DNA of 64,000 bases, taken from assembly GCA_029204225.1 (NCBI GenBank), contig CM055092.1:61497279-61561278 (forward strand), written 5' to 3'. Of the stretch, positions 37,288-49,044 are shown piece by piece (positions within the stretch are counted from its first letter, which is position 1; each line of letters opens with the position of its first letter). The position numbers and the translations under genes were made by a program. Under the pieces are notes generated by a model. That model was not told the origin of the DNA. It was given only the letters and a program-made list of their open reading frames with translations, and ran no database searches. Origin of the DNA: Diphasiastrum complanatum. Taxonomy: Eukaryota > Streptophyta > Lycopodiopsida > Lycopodiales > Lycopodiaceae.

Positions 37288-37797
37288 TTACATTTCAATC
37301 ATAAGTGTCTGAGGCAGATCGTCAAGCACTGCAACTTCACTGTGATACCCAAAAAATGGAGATACAACACAAATCTTCTTGGTGATTGTATATGTGTATT
37401 TATGTAAATAATATACACACCCAGCTTCAACAACTGTATCTGAGATATGGGAGGTCTTTTCTTTTAGCTCCTTACAATGCTTATCTTTGATATGCATTTT
37501 AAAATTAATATTGTCTATACAAAACAAAAATTCTCCTCCAAGATCGTCTATTCTTTTGGCTATATACATATCAAATTCATTATATCTTTTAGAATAAAAA
37601 AATGTGTCCTTTGGATCATTAGGGAGTCTGACATGCAACTCTTTATCAGTTGCTTCAACATTAGATACAATCTTATTTACCATTCTATTTAGATCCTCCG
37701 AATGTTGAGAAGGAGAAGTGGGGATATCCAGAGATATCCCGACCATGGGTTGTTGGAGGGCTCTCAACCCATGGTATTCTCGAGGTAGTTGCCACAT
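37288..37797 (-). CDS. Unrecognised 169-codon ORF
   Basis: A long uninterrupted minus frame in AT-rich DNA, starting MWQLPREYHGLRALQQPMVG and ending LDDLPQTLMIEM. Composition is balanced, with no repeats and no membrane segment; Cys and His residues (IKDKHCKELKEKTSH, AGCVYYLHKY) are scattered. No domain is recognised. The start may be internal because the upstream sequence also looks gene-like. It could be an exon of the unknown minus-strand gene at 41-42 kb or a transposon fragment. Confidence 0.4.
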   Translation of the reverse strand: MWQLPREYHGLRALQQPMVGISLDIPTSPSQHSEDLNRMVNKIVSNVEATDKELHVRLPNDPKDTFFYSKRYNEFDMYIAKRIDDLGGEFLFCIDNINFKMHIKDKHCKELKEKTSHISDTVVEAGCVYYLHKYTYTITKKICVVSPFFGYHSEVAVLDDLPQTLMIEM

Positions 37798-38181
37798 CTC
37801 TATTCAAGGGAGGAGGCGAGGGTGAAGAGTTGTGAGACCGAAGCTTGCGTTGTGCATGCTTGGGTCTTTTAAGATTATCAGTGTAGGAGTCTTAGACTGT
37901 CATGAAAGAGAGATTGCAGAAACGATTAGGCATCTGAGATAGCCATGCAGTCCTCTAATGCTGATAACTTGATATGAAGAGAATGTAGAAATAACTTAGG
38001 CATCAAAGACAGCCTTTGTGTAAGAAGAGTGAGAGTTAGTTTCATTCAACAAGAATGCAAAGATGTAGAACATTAGCGAATCTGTATAATAATGTCATAA
38101 AACAACAATCAAACCACAATACAATTGCGCTGATAAGCGCGTGGTCCTACTTATAGACTCAAGTCAATCGCTAAAGTTCTG

Positions 38182-38335
<154 letters not shown>

Positions 38336-38905
38336 TAATCACTAACTCTGAGGAGTCAGCTACTGAAAGACCAATTTTGGTCGTAGATCTATCTCTCTGA
38401 TCTCTGTCTCCTTCAATCGCTCATTTACATATATAGCAACTAGAAAATCTTGCATTATTCTAGCTTTACACTTACAAGATCGCTTAACAGCTGATTAACT
38501 GACTAATTCAAATAGTTGTTATTGGAGCGTGAAGACATAGACAGTCTGTACTTGGAATCCTGTGTATTTCTATAGAGTGTTGCATTTTTTGCGAAGCAGT
38601 GTCGCATTTCTAGAAGTGTTTGAAATGGCCGAAAATAACCAAGTTAGCACAAGTGTCGCAAAACAATTAGTTGCTCAGGATGACCCGAAGGTGGAAAGGT
38701 GATAGTGTCGGATTTTTTGCGACAGTTTTGGGTTTTTCGCCTGTCAGAAATTGCGAGAAAAAATGCAAACTGTTACGACAAATAGTTCAAATATGCAGAC
38801 TGTTGAAAAACAATTCATTTTCTGCAGGTTTCATTTGAGAGAGTAAGATTGAGAGAAGGAAGCAGGGCAGTTAGAATGAGTAGGAGTAAGATTAAACTCC
38901 AACAC

Positions 38906-39120
38906 TATGGTGTAGAATAGCATAAGGGTTCATGTGATGGCGATACTAACTAAGAAAGAAAAATATCTCTACAATGCGAGAAAGTGCTACTATACCGTAG
39001 AATGGCAGGATTGTTCGTGTGATGGCAATACTGGTCAAAAAAGGCTGATATCACTACGACGCAAGAAAGTGGTTGTGTGAGAGGCCAGAAGAGTTCAGCT
39101 CACATGATGGCGATATCGCA
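38906..39120 (+). repeat. Degenerate ~86-bp tandem repeat, 2.5 copies
   Basis: Copies begin about 38,906, 38,992 and 39,078 (partial). Shared landmarks are 'gtagaat.gca', 'ttc.tgtgatggc.atact', 'atatc.ctac.a.gc' and 'agaaagtg'. No coding role is evident. It lies upstream of the G-box cluster and hairpin. Confidence 0.65.
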
Positions 39121-39221
39121 TCTCTGGACGTAGTCAGGGAGCATTCGAGGAAGAAAGGAAAATGGTTAGAAAGCCAAAAAATGCATGGGAACTGGACTTA
39201 TATAGAAAGAAAAAAAAATTG

Positions 39222-39317
39222 CACGTGTGTGCACATGGTCGAATCAAAAAATGACGTGTGTACTCGCACATGTGGACACGTGGCCAAATGAAAAATTGAT
39301 TCGTGGACTCGCACGTG
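39222..39317 (+). promoter_or_regulatory. Cluster of three G-boxes (CACGTG)
   Basis: CACGTG occurs at 39,222-39,227, 39,277-39,282 and 39,312-39,317, with ACGT-core variants between (ATGACGTGTG). G-boxes bind plant bZIP and bHLH factors. They lie 100-200 bp upstream of a TATA-like TATATAA at 39,420-39,426, in front of the unknown gene starting at 39,690. Function is inferred from position. Confidence 0.5.
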
Positions 39318-39323
39318 TGGATG

Positions 39324-39395
39324 GTTACATTTTTGCGCATGAGATCTGATCCGTTGTTGGATCAACGGATCAGATCTTACACGCGAAAATGTAAC
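39324..39395. repeat. 72-bp inverted repeat (hairpin)
   Basis: Arms of 33 bp (39,324-39,356 and 39,363-39,395) pair at 29 of 33 positions around a 6-base spacer TTGGAT. The inner 15 bp (AGATCTGATCCGTTG) pairs perfectly and the outer GTTACATTTT is also perfect. It lies between the G-boxes and the TATA-like site. It is not part of any element I recognise. Confidence 0.9.
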
Positions 39396-39689
39396 AGTTC
39401 AAATTTGATTGGTTTTCACTATATAATTGGGGTTCGATCATTTTACAATTTTTGCTTGATTTACATTATCGCTCGTTGTAACTTTTTTTTCGCTTCTAAT
39501 CGACGTTGTGGTCAGTATCGTTACCATGTGAGGAACTCCTTACATACTCTACATTTTGAGAGCTCTCACGTCGCTGCAATACTTTGTTTGTTACCGATAT
39601 CTCCATCCCGTGAAGATTTCCAAATTTTGGAGTATCTTGCGACCCTTCTCGTGTTGTTGCGATACTTGATCATTTGCTTCAGTTCAGAC

Positions 39690-41100
39690 ATGGCTTCCTC
39701 ATCCTCTGATAAGCCTTGCACGCCTTCCTCGTTGAATCTGGTGTTGCTAATTATGTAGGTACCACAAGATGTATTTCAATGTCTTTGGTTTGGATTTGAA
39801 CATAGGTCATATTTTCCTTCTTTGTATAAACAATATTATGATTTTCTGAGTGAGTCTATGTTATTAATGGATGATTTACGATTCATTCATTTCCATGACT
39901 TAGTACTTGCCCAACCTCAGTCAAAGAAGGCTCACAATCGTCAATTCACCAAAATAATGAGTGATTTTAAATGTGTGGTCCATTGTGACCAGCACAATCG
40001 ATCATGTCGCTTTGTGCAGGAGGGCATGGGTTGTGTATTTTATCTTGTTCTGCTCTTGTTCCTGAAGAGGCAAGAACTTCGAGGTTAAGCATTGAGGGTG
40101 GATCAGCATCTGCTGATTCTATGATATCAGAATCAGATATTGTTGATGAAGTCTTGGGTGCTGACGATGAGGCAAGGTTCGTAGCAATGTACGACCCAAC
40201 CCAATCTCGTGCATTATCAAATTTCCTCCGTATCTAACATGGAGCTAAATGACAAAATCAAGACTATTCTCGATTTGTCAGTACATCACATGGATAATGT
40301 CGCATACCTCCCTTGAATGATATTGGAGATGTGCTTGATTCAAGGGAGGATGAAATTATATCAATTTTATCTAATTTCATCAAAGAATTCTCGAACTTCA
40401 TAGATCTCGAGGTTGATGATCTATGTGATTCTATTGATTACAAAGTCGGAGATGAATGGCTCAACGGGACTGAAGCCCTGCAGTCAAATCATGTCCCAAA
40501 GCAGGGCACATGAGGCAAATATGCCCAGCGAGGAGGAATTCTTGAAAATCCAAAGCAATTATGTCTCACAGTCCTCAGAAACAAATCCATCCACTACTTC
40601 GACGACCATAGTTGTTGGTCATGATTTACATATTGCTGCAATTATTCAAGCTGATGAGCGTGATCTGGTAAGTAAATTTGATTCCTTCTGAAAGAGAGAT
40701 CTATTCAAATGTAGTTATTTTATTTTCAAGATATGTGACCTTTGCTCGTATTTTGTAGGCTATTGTGGAGGTAGATGCCTTTGCAACAAGGCAGAGATAT
40801 GTAAGAGAAATCCAACGATCCCGACAAAAGGATTCATCCCTATCCCATTATTTGAAGAGCTTTGTAAATAAAAAGATTTGCATTCATCATAGCAAATTTT
40901 CTTCGAATGCTGGAACAATAATAACGGCAATCAAAGCATTATCATATTTCTCGAACGTGCATAAATACCCTCAAAATACATATAAAATCATTTTTGCAAA
41001 GAGAGACATTGCTATAAAAGTATTTGGCTATGTACCTGAGAAAGTTTTTAAAAGGTCATCCTCCTTCGCAGTTTTCTCTAGATATATAGACTTGAGCATA
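39690..41100 (+). pseudogene. Unrecognised spliced gene, apparently decayed
   Basis: The frame starts MASSSSDKPCTPSSLNLVLL at 39,690, meets TAG at 39,756-39,758, then continues in frame with VPQDVFQCLWFGFEHRSYFP through CVVHCDQHNRSCRF. Later pieces switch frame near 40,020, 40,310 and 40,500, reading SADSMISESDIVDEVLGADD, SREDEIISILSNFIKEFSNF and IIQADERDL. A clean intron follows (donor CTG/GTAAGT at 40,671, acceptor TTTTGTAG at 40,758), joining in phase to AIVEVDAFATRQRYVREIQR. Coding character stops near 41,090. The splice sites suggest a genuine plant gene or gene-like element, but one stop and several frame changes suggest decay. No domain is recognised. Confidence 0.45.
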
Positions 41101-42248
41101 TTACTTCTGATTCATTTAACTTGTGAACTAATATCAACTTTTCAACACTTTCATTTGTGATTCCATAAAACTTTACAATAAATCTTAGTAAATAAATCAA
41201 ATCTACAATCACGTTGTTGGTGGAATCATATGACAAAGTGTCATGATTTGAGTTATTTATTTCATTGATATGGTAAGGAATACCAGTGATGTTTTGCATA
41301 CCCCTGTTTAACACATCCTTCTGTAATTGGATTTGAAATGGCCGAGAAATAGGAAAAAATTTTAGATGCACTTGTCCAAATGCCTCTTTGATAATTTTAA
41401 ATATTGTGTCGTATGCATCCTTGCTAATACCAAAATAATCACATGCTCCTTGTATCAATTTTCGGTCAATAATCTTGCCGACTTTGCTCATAAGAACCTC
41501 TGCAATCTTGGACTTGATTCGAGAATATCGTTGATTTCCAACTAGACTTGTCGTTAACTTGGCTGTAAGTACTGCACTCAAAGATATTTCAATCATGTCC
41601 TTGTCTTTCAGATTTTGATGGGTGACTAAAGCTTATCTGCAAAATAAAAATAAGATCTAGAAAAAACCAATTCACAATCAATGATATGCCAAATGAAATC
41701 GAACACATGAATAGTTTAAAACAAAATCTTACTTGAAAGCCCAAATTCTTTTTTTCGATTGACCCCCACTTGATGAAAGCTCACCAATACCTTTTAACAT
41801 AACTCTTTTTTGCTTATTGTTCTGTATTTTTTTCCATAATGTGTTCACTTCTGCATTTATTTGACAATATGAGATACGCAATGTTTGTACAATTAGTTTC
41901 ATATTGTCATTTTTCTTGCTTAAGGTTTAATATAAGATTTTGCAAACGAGAATTATCTAACTTCAAGATTTCATTCTCTCCTTTTGTTTGCAACAAAAGA
42001 GTTTCTTTTTCTCTGTAGTTAGTAAGCAAACCATTCAACATATTTTCCAAACATTGGATTTTTTTCATTGAATTACTAATGCCATAACTTTTCAATCTTT
42101 CACAATAACCCAATAGACCATTGTGTCCTTCACACAAAAATAGTATGAGTTGTGTGACCGATCTAAATTTTGAATGTTGCATTGAGCTTGGATCGATTGG
42201 ATATAAACTTCCATCAACCCATAGATCACAATGTTTCCTATCTTCCAT
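41078..42248 (-). pseudogene. Unrecognised coiled-coil gene, minus strand
   Basis: Exon 1 starts MEDRKHCDLWVDGSLYPID at 42,248 and contains a predicted coiled coil (ENMLNGLLTNYREKETLLLQ, then LKLDNSRLQNLILNLKQE). The frame ends at 41,907, but one base shift at a five-A run lets it continue as NDNMKLIVQTLRISYCQIN to GQSKKRIWAFK. There a donor GTAAGA begins an intron of about 95 bp ending TTTTGCAG. A second open block (41,596-41,078) reads SRIKSKIAEVLMSKVGKIID and later LRFIVKFYGITNESVEKLIL. The exon junction is not in frame as read. No family is recognised; it converges on the plus-strand gene at 39.7-41.1 kb. Confidence 0.45.
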
Positions 42249-42889
42249 CTTGTGATGGATGACTTGGTGAGCTGGTCAGGTGGATCCTTATAGGAAGATC
42301 AATATGGAGATGATACTTAGACATCTTGATAATCGATAGATTAATCTAGTAGAAAACCAAATTGTTGTATATGTTACAAGCTATTAAAACTCTTATTAAT
42401 TGAAAAAAATTCAGCTGCAAAAGTTTGAAATGACCTTGGCGCTTTTTTTGATCCAACACAGTCCATGTTTCTTGTTTGACATGCAAAATCAAAGCTTTGC
42501 AGTTATGAACAAAACACTTTTTCAGATGTCTGATGAAATTGCAAAATTTTGAATTGCAAAAGTTTGAAATAACCTTGCCGCTCCTTTTGATCCAACACAC
42601 TCCATGTTTCTGAACTATAACATTTTAGATTCACGTTGGCGCTCATTGTAATCCAATCTATTCAAAGTTTCTTGGATGATATTCAGCCTGATAAGACTGT
42701 TCTCCTTTGATGTGAAAGCTATGAGTAGATGGAAGAAAACTTTGATGTGCATAGAGTCTTGAAGTATGGACCCCATGCATTGCGGCTACCTAACTTTCAA
42801 TTAACTACACATGTTACTAGTGAGGTCAAGGTAAGTCACCGGAGTTGTGCAAACAAACCAAAAACTTGGTCGGAGTTTTAAAATTCGAT

Positions 42890-43745
42890 ACTTTTCTCTC
42901 TCTTATGTGGCATTTCTTAGACAGTCCTTTTGGAGTTTGGAACTCCTCTAATGAGGAGAGACTTCTCTTTATCAGGGTGAGAGAAATCTAGAGAGAGAGT
43001 CATCTCTTAGAAGATTCACAATAGAGATTACATGCTTGCTTAAGATTAGTTGCATAAATAAGGTAGCACACCATGCGCTATCTTTTTGTTAAATCGTGGC
43101 AAGAAAGAAACTCGAAAAAAATTTACTACCAAAATGCCAAAGCCCTCTTTATCTCTAGAGGAGAGGAGAGGAGAGGAGTCTCTAAGGTGAAAGATGAGCC
43201 TCTCTATTCTTGTAGAGCCTCCTCTCTCTTTGCCAGGGGGCGATGAGCCTCTGTTTTTGTAGAGACTCTCTTTGCTCTAGTCTAAGTTAGAAACTCCTCT
43301 CTAGAGGAGTAGAGATAGACTACTCTCTCTTTGCTCTAGACTCGTCAGAGTGTCCTCTCTAAAGTAGAGAGACGCCTCTCTAGTCTCTCTCTAGACAGAT
43401 ACTCCTCTAGTATCTCTCTAGCCTCTCCTCTGTAGTCTCTCTCCTCTCTATGCTCCTCTCAAGACTCTTCTCTAGAGAGGAGAGGAGTCTATAAGAGGAG
43501 AGATGAGCCTATCTTCTCTAGAGACACCTCTCTCTTTTCTCTAGACTCCTCTCTCTTCTCTCTAGATAGGATTTTTTCTAGACTCTTTAGTCCCCTAGAG
43601 GAAGATGAGCCTCTCATTTCTTTATAATCTTCTTTAGAGACTCCTCTCTCTTTTTTCTAGAGAGGAGTCTCAAGCGCCTCTCCTCTCTAAAAAAAAAAGA
43701 GAGAAGACTTTAAAGAAGAGAGGCTCATCACCCCCTTTAGACTCA
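42890..43745. repeat. Low-complexity CTCTAGAG/GAGGAG region
   Basis: About 850 bp built almost wholly from permutations of AGAGACTCCTCTCTAGAG-type text on both strands, with many CTCTAGAG palindromes and short purine-pyrimidine mirror stretches. Purine and pyrimidine runs alternate strand every 10-30 bases, unlike the simple CT tracts elsewhere. No protein is credible here. Confidence 0.85.
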
Positions 43746-43747
43746 AC

Positions 43748-43748
<1 letters not shown>

Positions 43749-43792
<44 letters not shown>

Positions 43793-44231
43793 CCCAAAAC
43801 CCTAAAATAACCCTAACCCTAAAATACCAAAAATATCTCTCACGCATCTCTCTCTCTCTCTCTTTCACGCATCTCTCTCTCCTTCACCCTCCTCTTTCCC
43901 TATTCTATCTCTCTCACCTTCCATCTCTCTCCTCTCTCTCTCCTTCACCCTCATCTTTCCCCGCTCTCTCTCCTTCACCCTCCTCTTTCACCGCTCTCTC
44001 TCTCTCTCAACTCTCTCCCTCTCTCTCTCTCTTTGTGGCTGCTGCCTGGCGCGATCCAAATCTTTGGATGTCATTCTTGCCAATGTGGGCGCCATCATCA
44101 TGTCGTTGCCAATCCCCTCCAACTCCATCTTCCCTCCTGATTTCTGATATCTCTCTGGAATGCATTAATGCTATTCTACCCATCGAAATCCACTCATAAT
44201 CCTCACCTCTCCTCTCTCTCTCTCAACTCAT

Positions 44232-44308
<77 letters not shown>

Positions 44309-44496
44309 CACGCGCGTGCTCTTTGTCTCGAAAGTTCTCTTTCTAGAACTTTCTAAAAGCACGTTTCTCTTTGTCAAATCAACGGGGTTGCCCTTCAACC
44401 CCATTTCAACTGCCTTTCAAGTGCTCTTGAAAGTGGATTTAGGGCAAACGTGGCCCAATCAAAACTCAAGATTCGCTTTTTATCCACAACAGCCTA

Positions 44497-44570
<74 letters not shown>

Positions 44571-44575
44571 CTTCT
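43749..44575. repeat. CT-rich block with a telobox-like phrase
   Basis: CT tracts lie at 43,749-43,789, 44,237-44,304 and 44,500-44,567, with interrupted CT text between. At 43,795-43,825 is 'aaaccctaaaataaccctaa' followed by 'ccctaaaa', a telobox-like cluster. A short frame at 44,099 (MSLPIPSNSIFPPDF-stop) is too short to support a gene. Confidence 0.85.
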
Positions 44576-44599
44576 CCTCCTCCTAGAGTCTATAGAGAG

Positions 44600-47500
44600 A
44601 CTAGAGAGAGAGACTCCTCTAAACTTCTCTCGAGTCTAGAGAGCATTGGAGAGGTCTAGAGAAAGAGAGAGACAAGCGGCCTGGGATTGAATGATTGAGA
44701 GACACACTCTTTAAATAACAAAATGGCTCTTCAAACAAGCACCTTTCAAACGTGATTTTGAAAGATGCTAGTGGCCCTAAATAATGATCATATGTGCAAT
44801 CCTACAAACCTAGTGATGTTGAGTTGATAGCTAAGTATAACTAACATTACATGGAGTCTTGTGATTCGGGAGATGACATAAATGGCAACCTCTTTGCAAC
44901 TATAGATATTCCATCATCCTTGACGTTACCCAAGTGGGGTGATTGGTTACCTTAGCATCCAATTTCTTTGCTCCCAAGTTCAAGCCTTCCCCTGAAACCC
45001 AGAATCATCATCCATGAGGTTGCGTGAGTACCTCTAACACGTATAAGCTGCAACAAGCAGCATTCATGTGGGGGGGACCAGCTCTAGCACTTTGGCTACT
45101 CGCAATGGAGATGGATTACTCTTTGCTCAGCAGAGTCAGCATATCAGTGGACAACATGTCATCAAGGTTAAATGTTAACTGTTGAAAATATCTAATTATG
45201 CATCTCTTTTGCGTGTGATTGACTTACATACAGATCTTATAAACTTTGATTTTCACGCTGGAACCCATGACAGTGAAACATCCGGTCTTGTATCTACAGC
45301 ATTATTCAATAATATGGTGAAGTATCTGGATTATTGAGTCAAGCTTTTGTTTTCTTTTCTTTTCTTTCTGGAAGTTTCTATGTTTCCACGTTTCCACCTC
45401 TTAGTTCATTGCATCGGCACCACCGTGTTGGTCTTGTGACTCTTGTGACACACTTTGATTAACTAAGCTTATCTCTGAGACTCTGACCCACCCAAAATTT
45501 GACCATGACTTATCTATCACCTGCAACAGGTCCAATCCAATGAGGTTTACTTAAGAAACTTTTAACTTTTTTCTGGTCCTGACTCTGACTATCTATCTAT
45601 TAAAGGCAAAATTGTAAATGTTCTGGCAACCTGTATTGTCTAGATAGTAGAAACGTAGGCAGCAACGTATGCTTGATGACGTCATAAGCGATATTTGAGT
45701 AAGATTTGTGATTTTATCCTTTTTTGGATGGTTTGACTTCTTAAATGCTATGATTATTTTGTTCCAAGCATTATGACATGATATGACAGATTACTAATCC
45801 CTTTCTTGCTTTGAGGTTTGGATTCATGAATGAATCGTCAATATGGGAAGAAGGTATAGATTCTAAAACCAATGATGTTGTGGATGCAAATTGCAATGGA
45901 TCTTAGTCAAAAACAGTCAAGTAAAGCGTGTACTTCGAGGAAAAATATTGGACTGAGCTGATGAGCCTGGCCTTATTTATTATATAATGTAAAACGCTTT
46001 TTAAACGATATCCTCCAAACTTTACAACCCGTAATTATTCAGATTCCAGCCGCCAAGATTATGCTGCAAACTCATGCCACATGAGCTGACAGGCCACTAA
46101 ATGACTTTACAGTTTACACCAAGAATTTCTGTCCTTTCTACCAAACCTTTGAGCTATGATGCTGTTAATTTACACAGTACCATATATAGCCCTGATCTGT
46201 GAGGCTTGAGGCCGTTTGAGCTGCAAACTTAATGGTTGTCTTATTCTCCATAGTCGACTCTCTACTATCTAGCTAATGAGTTTTAGGGGCCCCATGTTCA
46301 GGATCCAGGAAGGAGCCGACTCCGCGTCGAGTGCACAGACCCAAGTTCCAAGTTATGCCAAGTTCCAACCCAGATCCTTCAAAAGTCTTTCCCATAAGCT
46401 TTTGTACGTCTGCACTGAATAGAAAAAAATACTTTTTAAGTTTTTGTTTCTGTTCACACTTCATGAGGTGAAAGCTTTAGAGGCCACTTTTATTTCCTTG
46501 ACCTCAATAAACATGCACATGAGACTAATTAGATGAGTGTTTAGATGAGTGTTGGTTAGTTGTTTCAAACTAATTTGTTAAAAAATCCACAAAATTATTA
46601 TGAAATCGATAAAAGGTTAATATAAAACCTTAAAACCTGAATTTTATAACTAAAACCTATTGATTTCAAACCATTGAAAAACTTGTAAGTCTAAAATGAA
46701 GTTGTAACAGATGAATTTCAACAATTGGGTTGTTTGTATCTATCCAGTTTTTGCAAGCACCGAAGACGATGTATGCACGTGCTAAAAAAATTGGCATTTC
46801 AAGATAATGGAATCTACAAGGATGTTGACTTCTCATTTGTTCAAATATGTGGAATTTTTTCGTTCAACCCAATAGTTAGGTTTGAAATCTTAGGTATTCT
46901 AGTCACTAGTGTACAAATTCATTTGCATAATATATGAAATTGGAGAAAGTTTTGGCATTATGTATGCATTTTTTGTGGACTCACAAATTAGTCCAATGGC
47001 TAGATAGTTAATAGTTAATATCATCTCATGATCACAAAATAGCCTTATCTAAACAGTGACGATGCTAATATACAAATCAGTTTTAAAACTCAAACAAAGC
47101 AATCTATTCTGTCATGGGTAGATTAGCTCCTTAAGAAACTTTTGAAATTCACATATTCTTTAACCACATTCATATAGACTTTTTGCAAGGGTAGCTTGAT
47201 TTATTTCTTGACTTTGGCATACAACATAAATAGTAGAATGTTCATGAAGGCTTCAACTAGCAAGGGTTGCAAGTATTCAAGGACAACAATTTAGAAATAC
47301 TAGTACTTCCTTGAAATAGGACTCAAAATTCATGTCCCAGAAGAATTTTCAAGCATTGTCATAAGCCGGAGATTGAGAGCACTTCCTAACTTCCTTGTTC
47401 AAATAAATATTAAGATGGTAACTCCAAAAGTCTTCTCATGGTCTCCAAAATTGACACCCAACGATTGGCATCATCACTCTCACCTCAAGCTTTGGGGTTT

Positions 47501-47935
47501 CATTCCCCTTGTGCACAAGAAGAGTGATCAACACCAGCTCACCATGTATTAAATGGGATATTCAAAAGTAGGCGATTCACAACAACATAATATAGAGAGC
47601 ATAGTAAAGAGAACATTCTTCATGTCTTTCTTCTTGTGCGATCACAATGCATAGCTCAAGAAGGGTGTCAAGGCATTTCCCATCAAAACAATGGTCATCG
47701 CATGTCTAACAGAGTTTTAGGTCTTAGATCTTGTTCGAGACTTTGTATTTGATCTACACCATCATATTTTTAATAGATTGTTTTCTTATCTTTTGTTCAA
47801 CGATTGGATTCATGGTATGTTGATTTCAAGATATAAAATTTGAATGATAGTGTTACATCCATGTCCTATTTAGAGGATTTGGAATGATCCTTGATGTGAA
47901 TATTTGGTACTCTAGTGTACGTTACACCTTGCCAT
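44600..47935. other. No gene recognised
   Basis: A short open stretch at 44,853-44,957 (MESCDSGDDINGNLFATIDI) looks protein-like but is isolated and followed by stops. The remainder is AT-rich with scattered stops. No LTR end, RNA gene or tandem repeat was recognised. Confidence 0.5.
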
Positions 47936-47939
47936 TCCG

Positions 47940-48330
47940 GACTAGGCCAGAAATATAATTAATAAACTTGTGAGGGCTTGTACATTGCCTTTAGGACATG
48001 TGGAGCCTAGTGTATGGTGTAGACTTAAGTTTATACATGTAAAGGGGATCAAAAGCAATTGGATTGGATTGGGATCTTATAGGGAATCTTTTTAGGCCCC
48101 AAGGGCCTATATACTTGTAGGAACTCAAACATCTACACACCTTTTTTCTTGTCTCTAATTGCCAGGATTCTCTCCTCTCGTATATTCAGTCATCGTGCTA
48201 GGGGGTGAAGCTGATTGGGGTTTGACTCTCAATTTTCAATTGGTTGGGTGGTTTGGCTCCATAGTTGGCACCCTCTTGTAAAGAAAATTTTGTTGGATTT
48301 GAACCTTAAAATAGAATAGATATCTTTTAA
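47940..48330 (+). repeat. Repeat related to 7.68-7.93 kb
   Basis: Contains GGCCTATATACTTG (TATA-like), 'tgccaggattctc', 'gggggtgaagctgattggg' and 'ggttgggtggtttggctcca' in the order found on the minus strand at 7,930-7,700. It looks like an LTR end with a promoter, but no boundary or coding part was identified. Confidence 0.4.
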
Positions 48331-49044
48331 GGAGGAGTGTGAAAATTTGGTAAAAGTTATCTATGTTGAGTTTAGGGGTGTCTAGACTTTCTTAGTCCTT
48401 ATATTCATGCTAGTAGGTGACGTGACTAGTTTCAATGTATCTCTTGAATCAGGTTTCATCATTCAATCTAAAATTGCCTTCATGGCAATCTGTCTTAGGT
48501 TTGTCTACCAATTATAATAACAAATGTAGAAGACATATGTTTTAGAACCTCAACGATGTTTGTTGAATAGTAAAAGCATATGATTTTACAAGCAATATCA
48601 ACAAACTCCAACTACCTCTAAAACGAAAAAGATGAATAAGTTTTTGGAAGTAATTTTGTTTTTCCATCAAACATAATCTCTCTAGTTAGTATAATGGAGC
48701 CATCTAATGATTCACAATATGAAGTTTGTTTTTATGTTTGCAATGCTTATTGTGAATGTTTCTGAATGTATCTAAATAGTTGCGAATTTTCTACAATTCT
48801 AAACGTATTAACTTTAGATCATAAACAAACAATGAAAAATCAAATCATAAGTGAATTTCAAGATATTTTTTCACTTGAATTACCTCATGATCTAGGTCAG
48901 TGGACCACAAAATAGAGTGAATAACTGGTACTCAACCTATCTTTAGACCAAAGAAAAATCATATTTTGAGTTTGCAAGAAGTTTTTTGTGAAATTCTAAG
49001 TATAAGTGACATTTTCTAACATTCCTTGAAAAGTAGATTGTCTA

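Noticed and set aside
43795-43825. Telomere-like CCCTAAA phrases
   Set aside because: Only a few units amid CT-rich DNA; not an interstitial telomere array.
47990-48330. Possible solo LTR boundaries
   Set aside because: TATA-like text and similarity to 7.7-7.9 kb are present but no TG...CA ends or target duplication could be fixed, so only a repeat is called.
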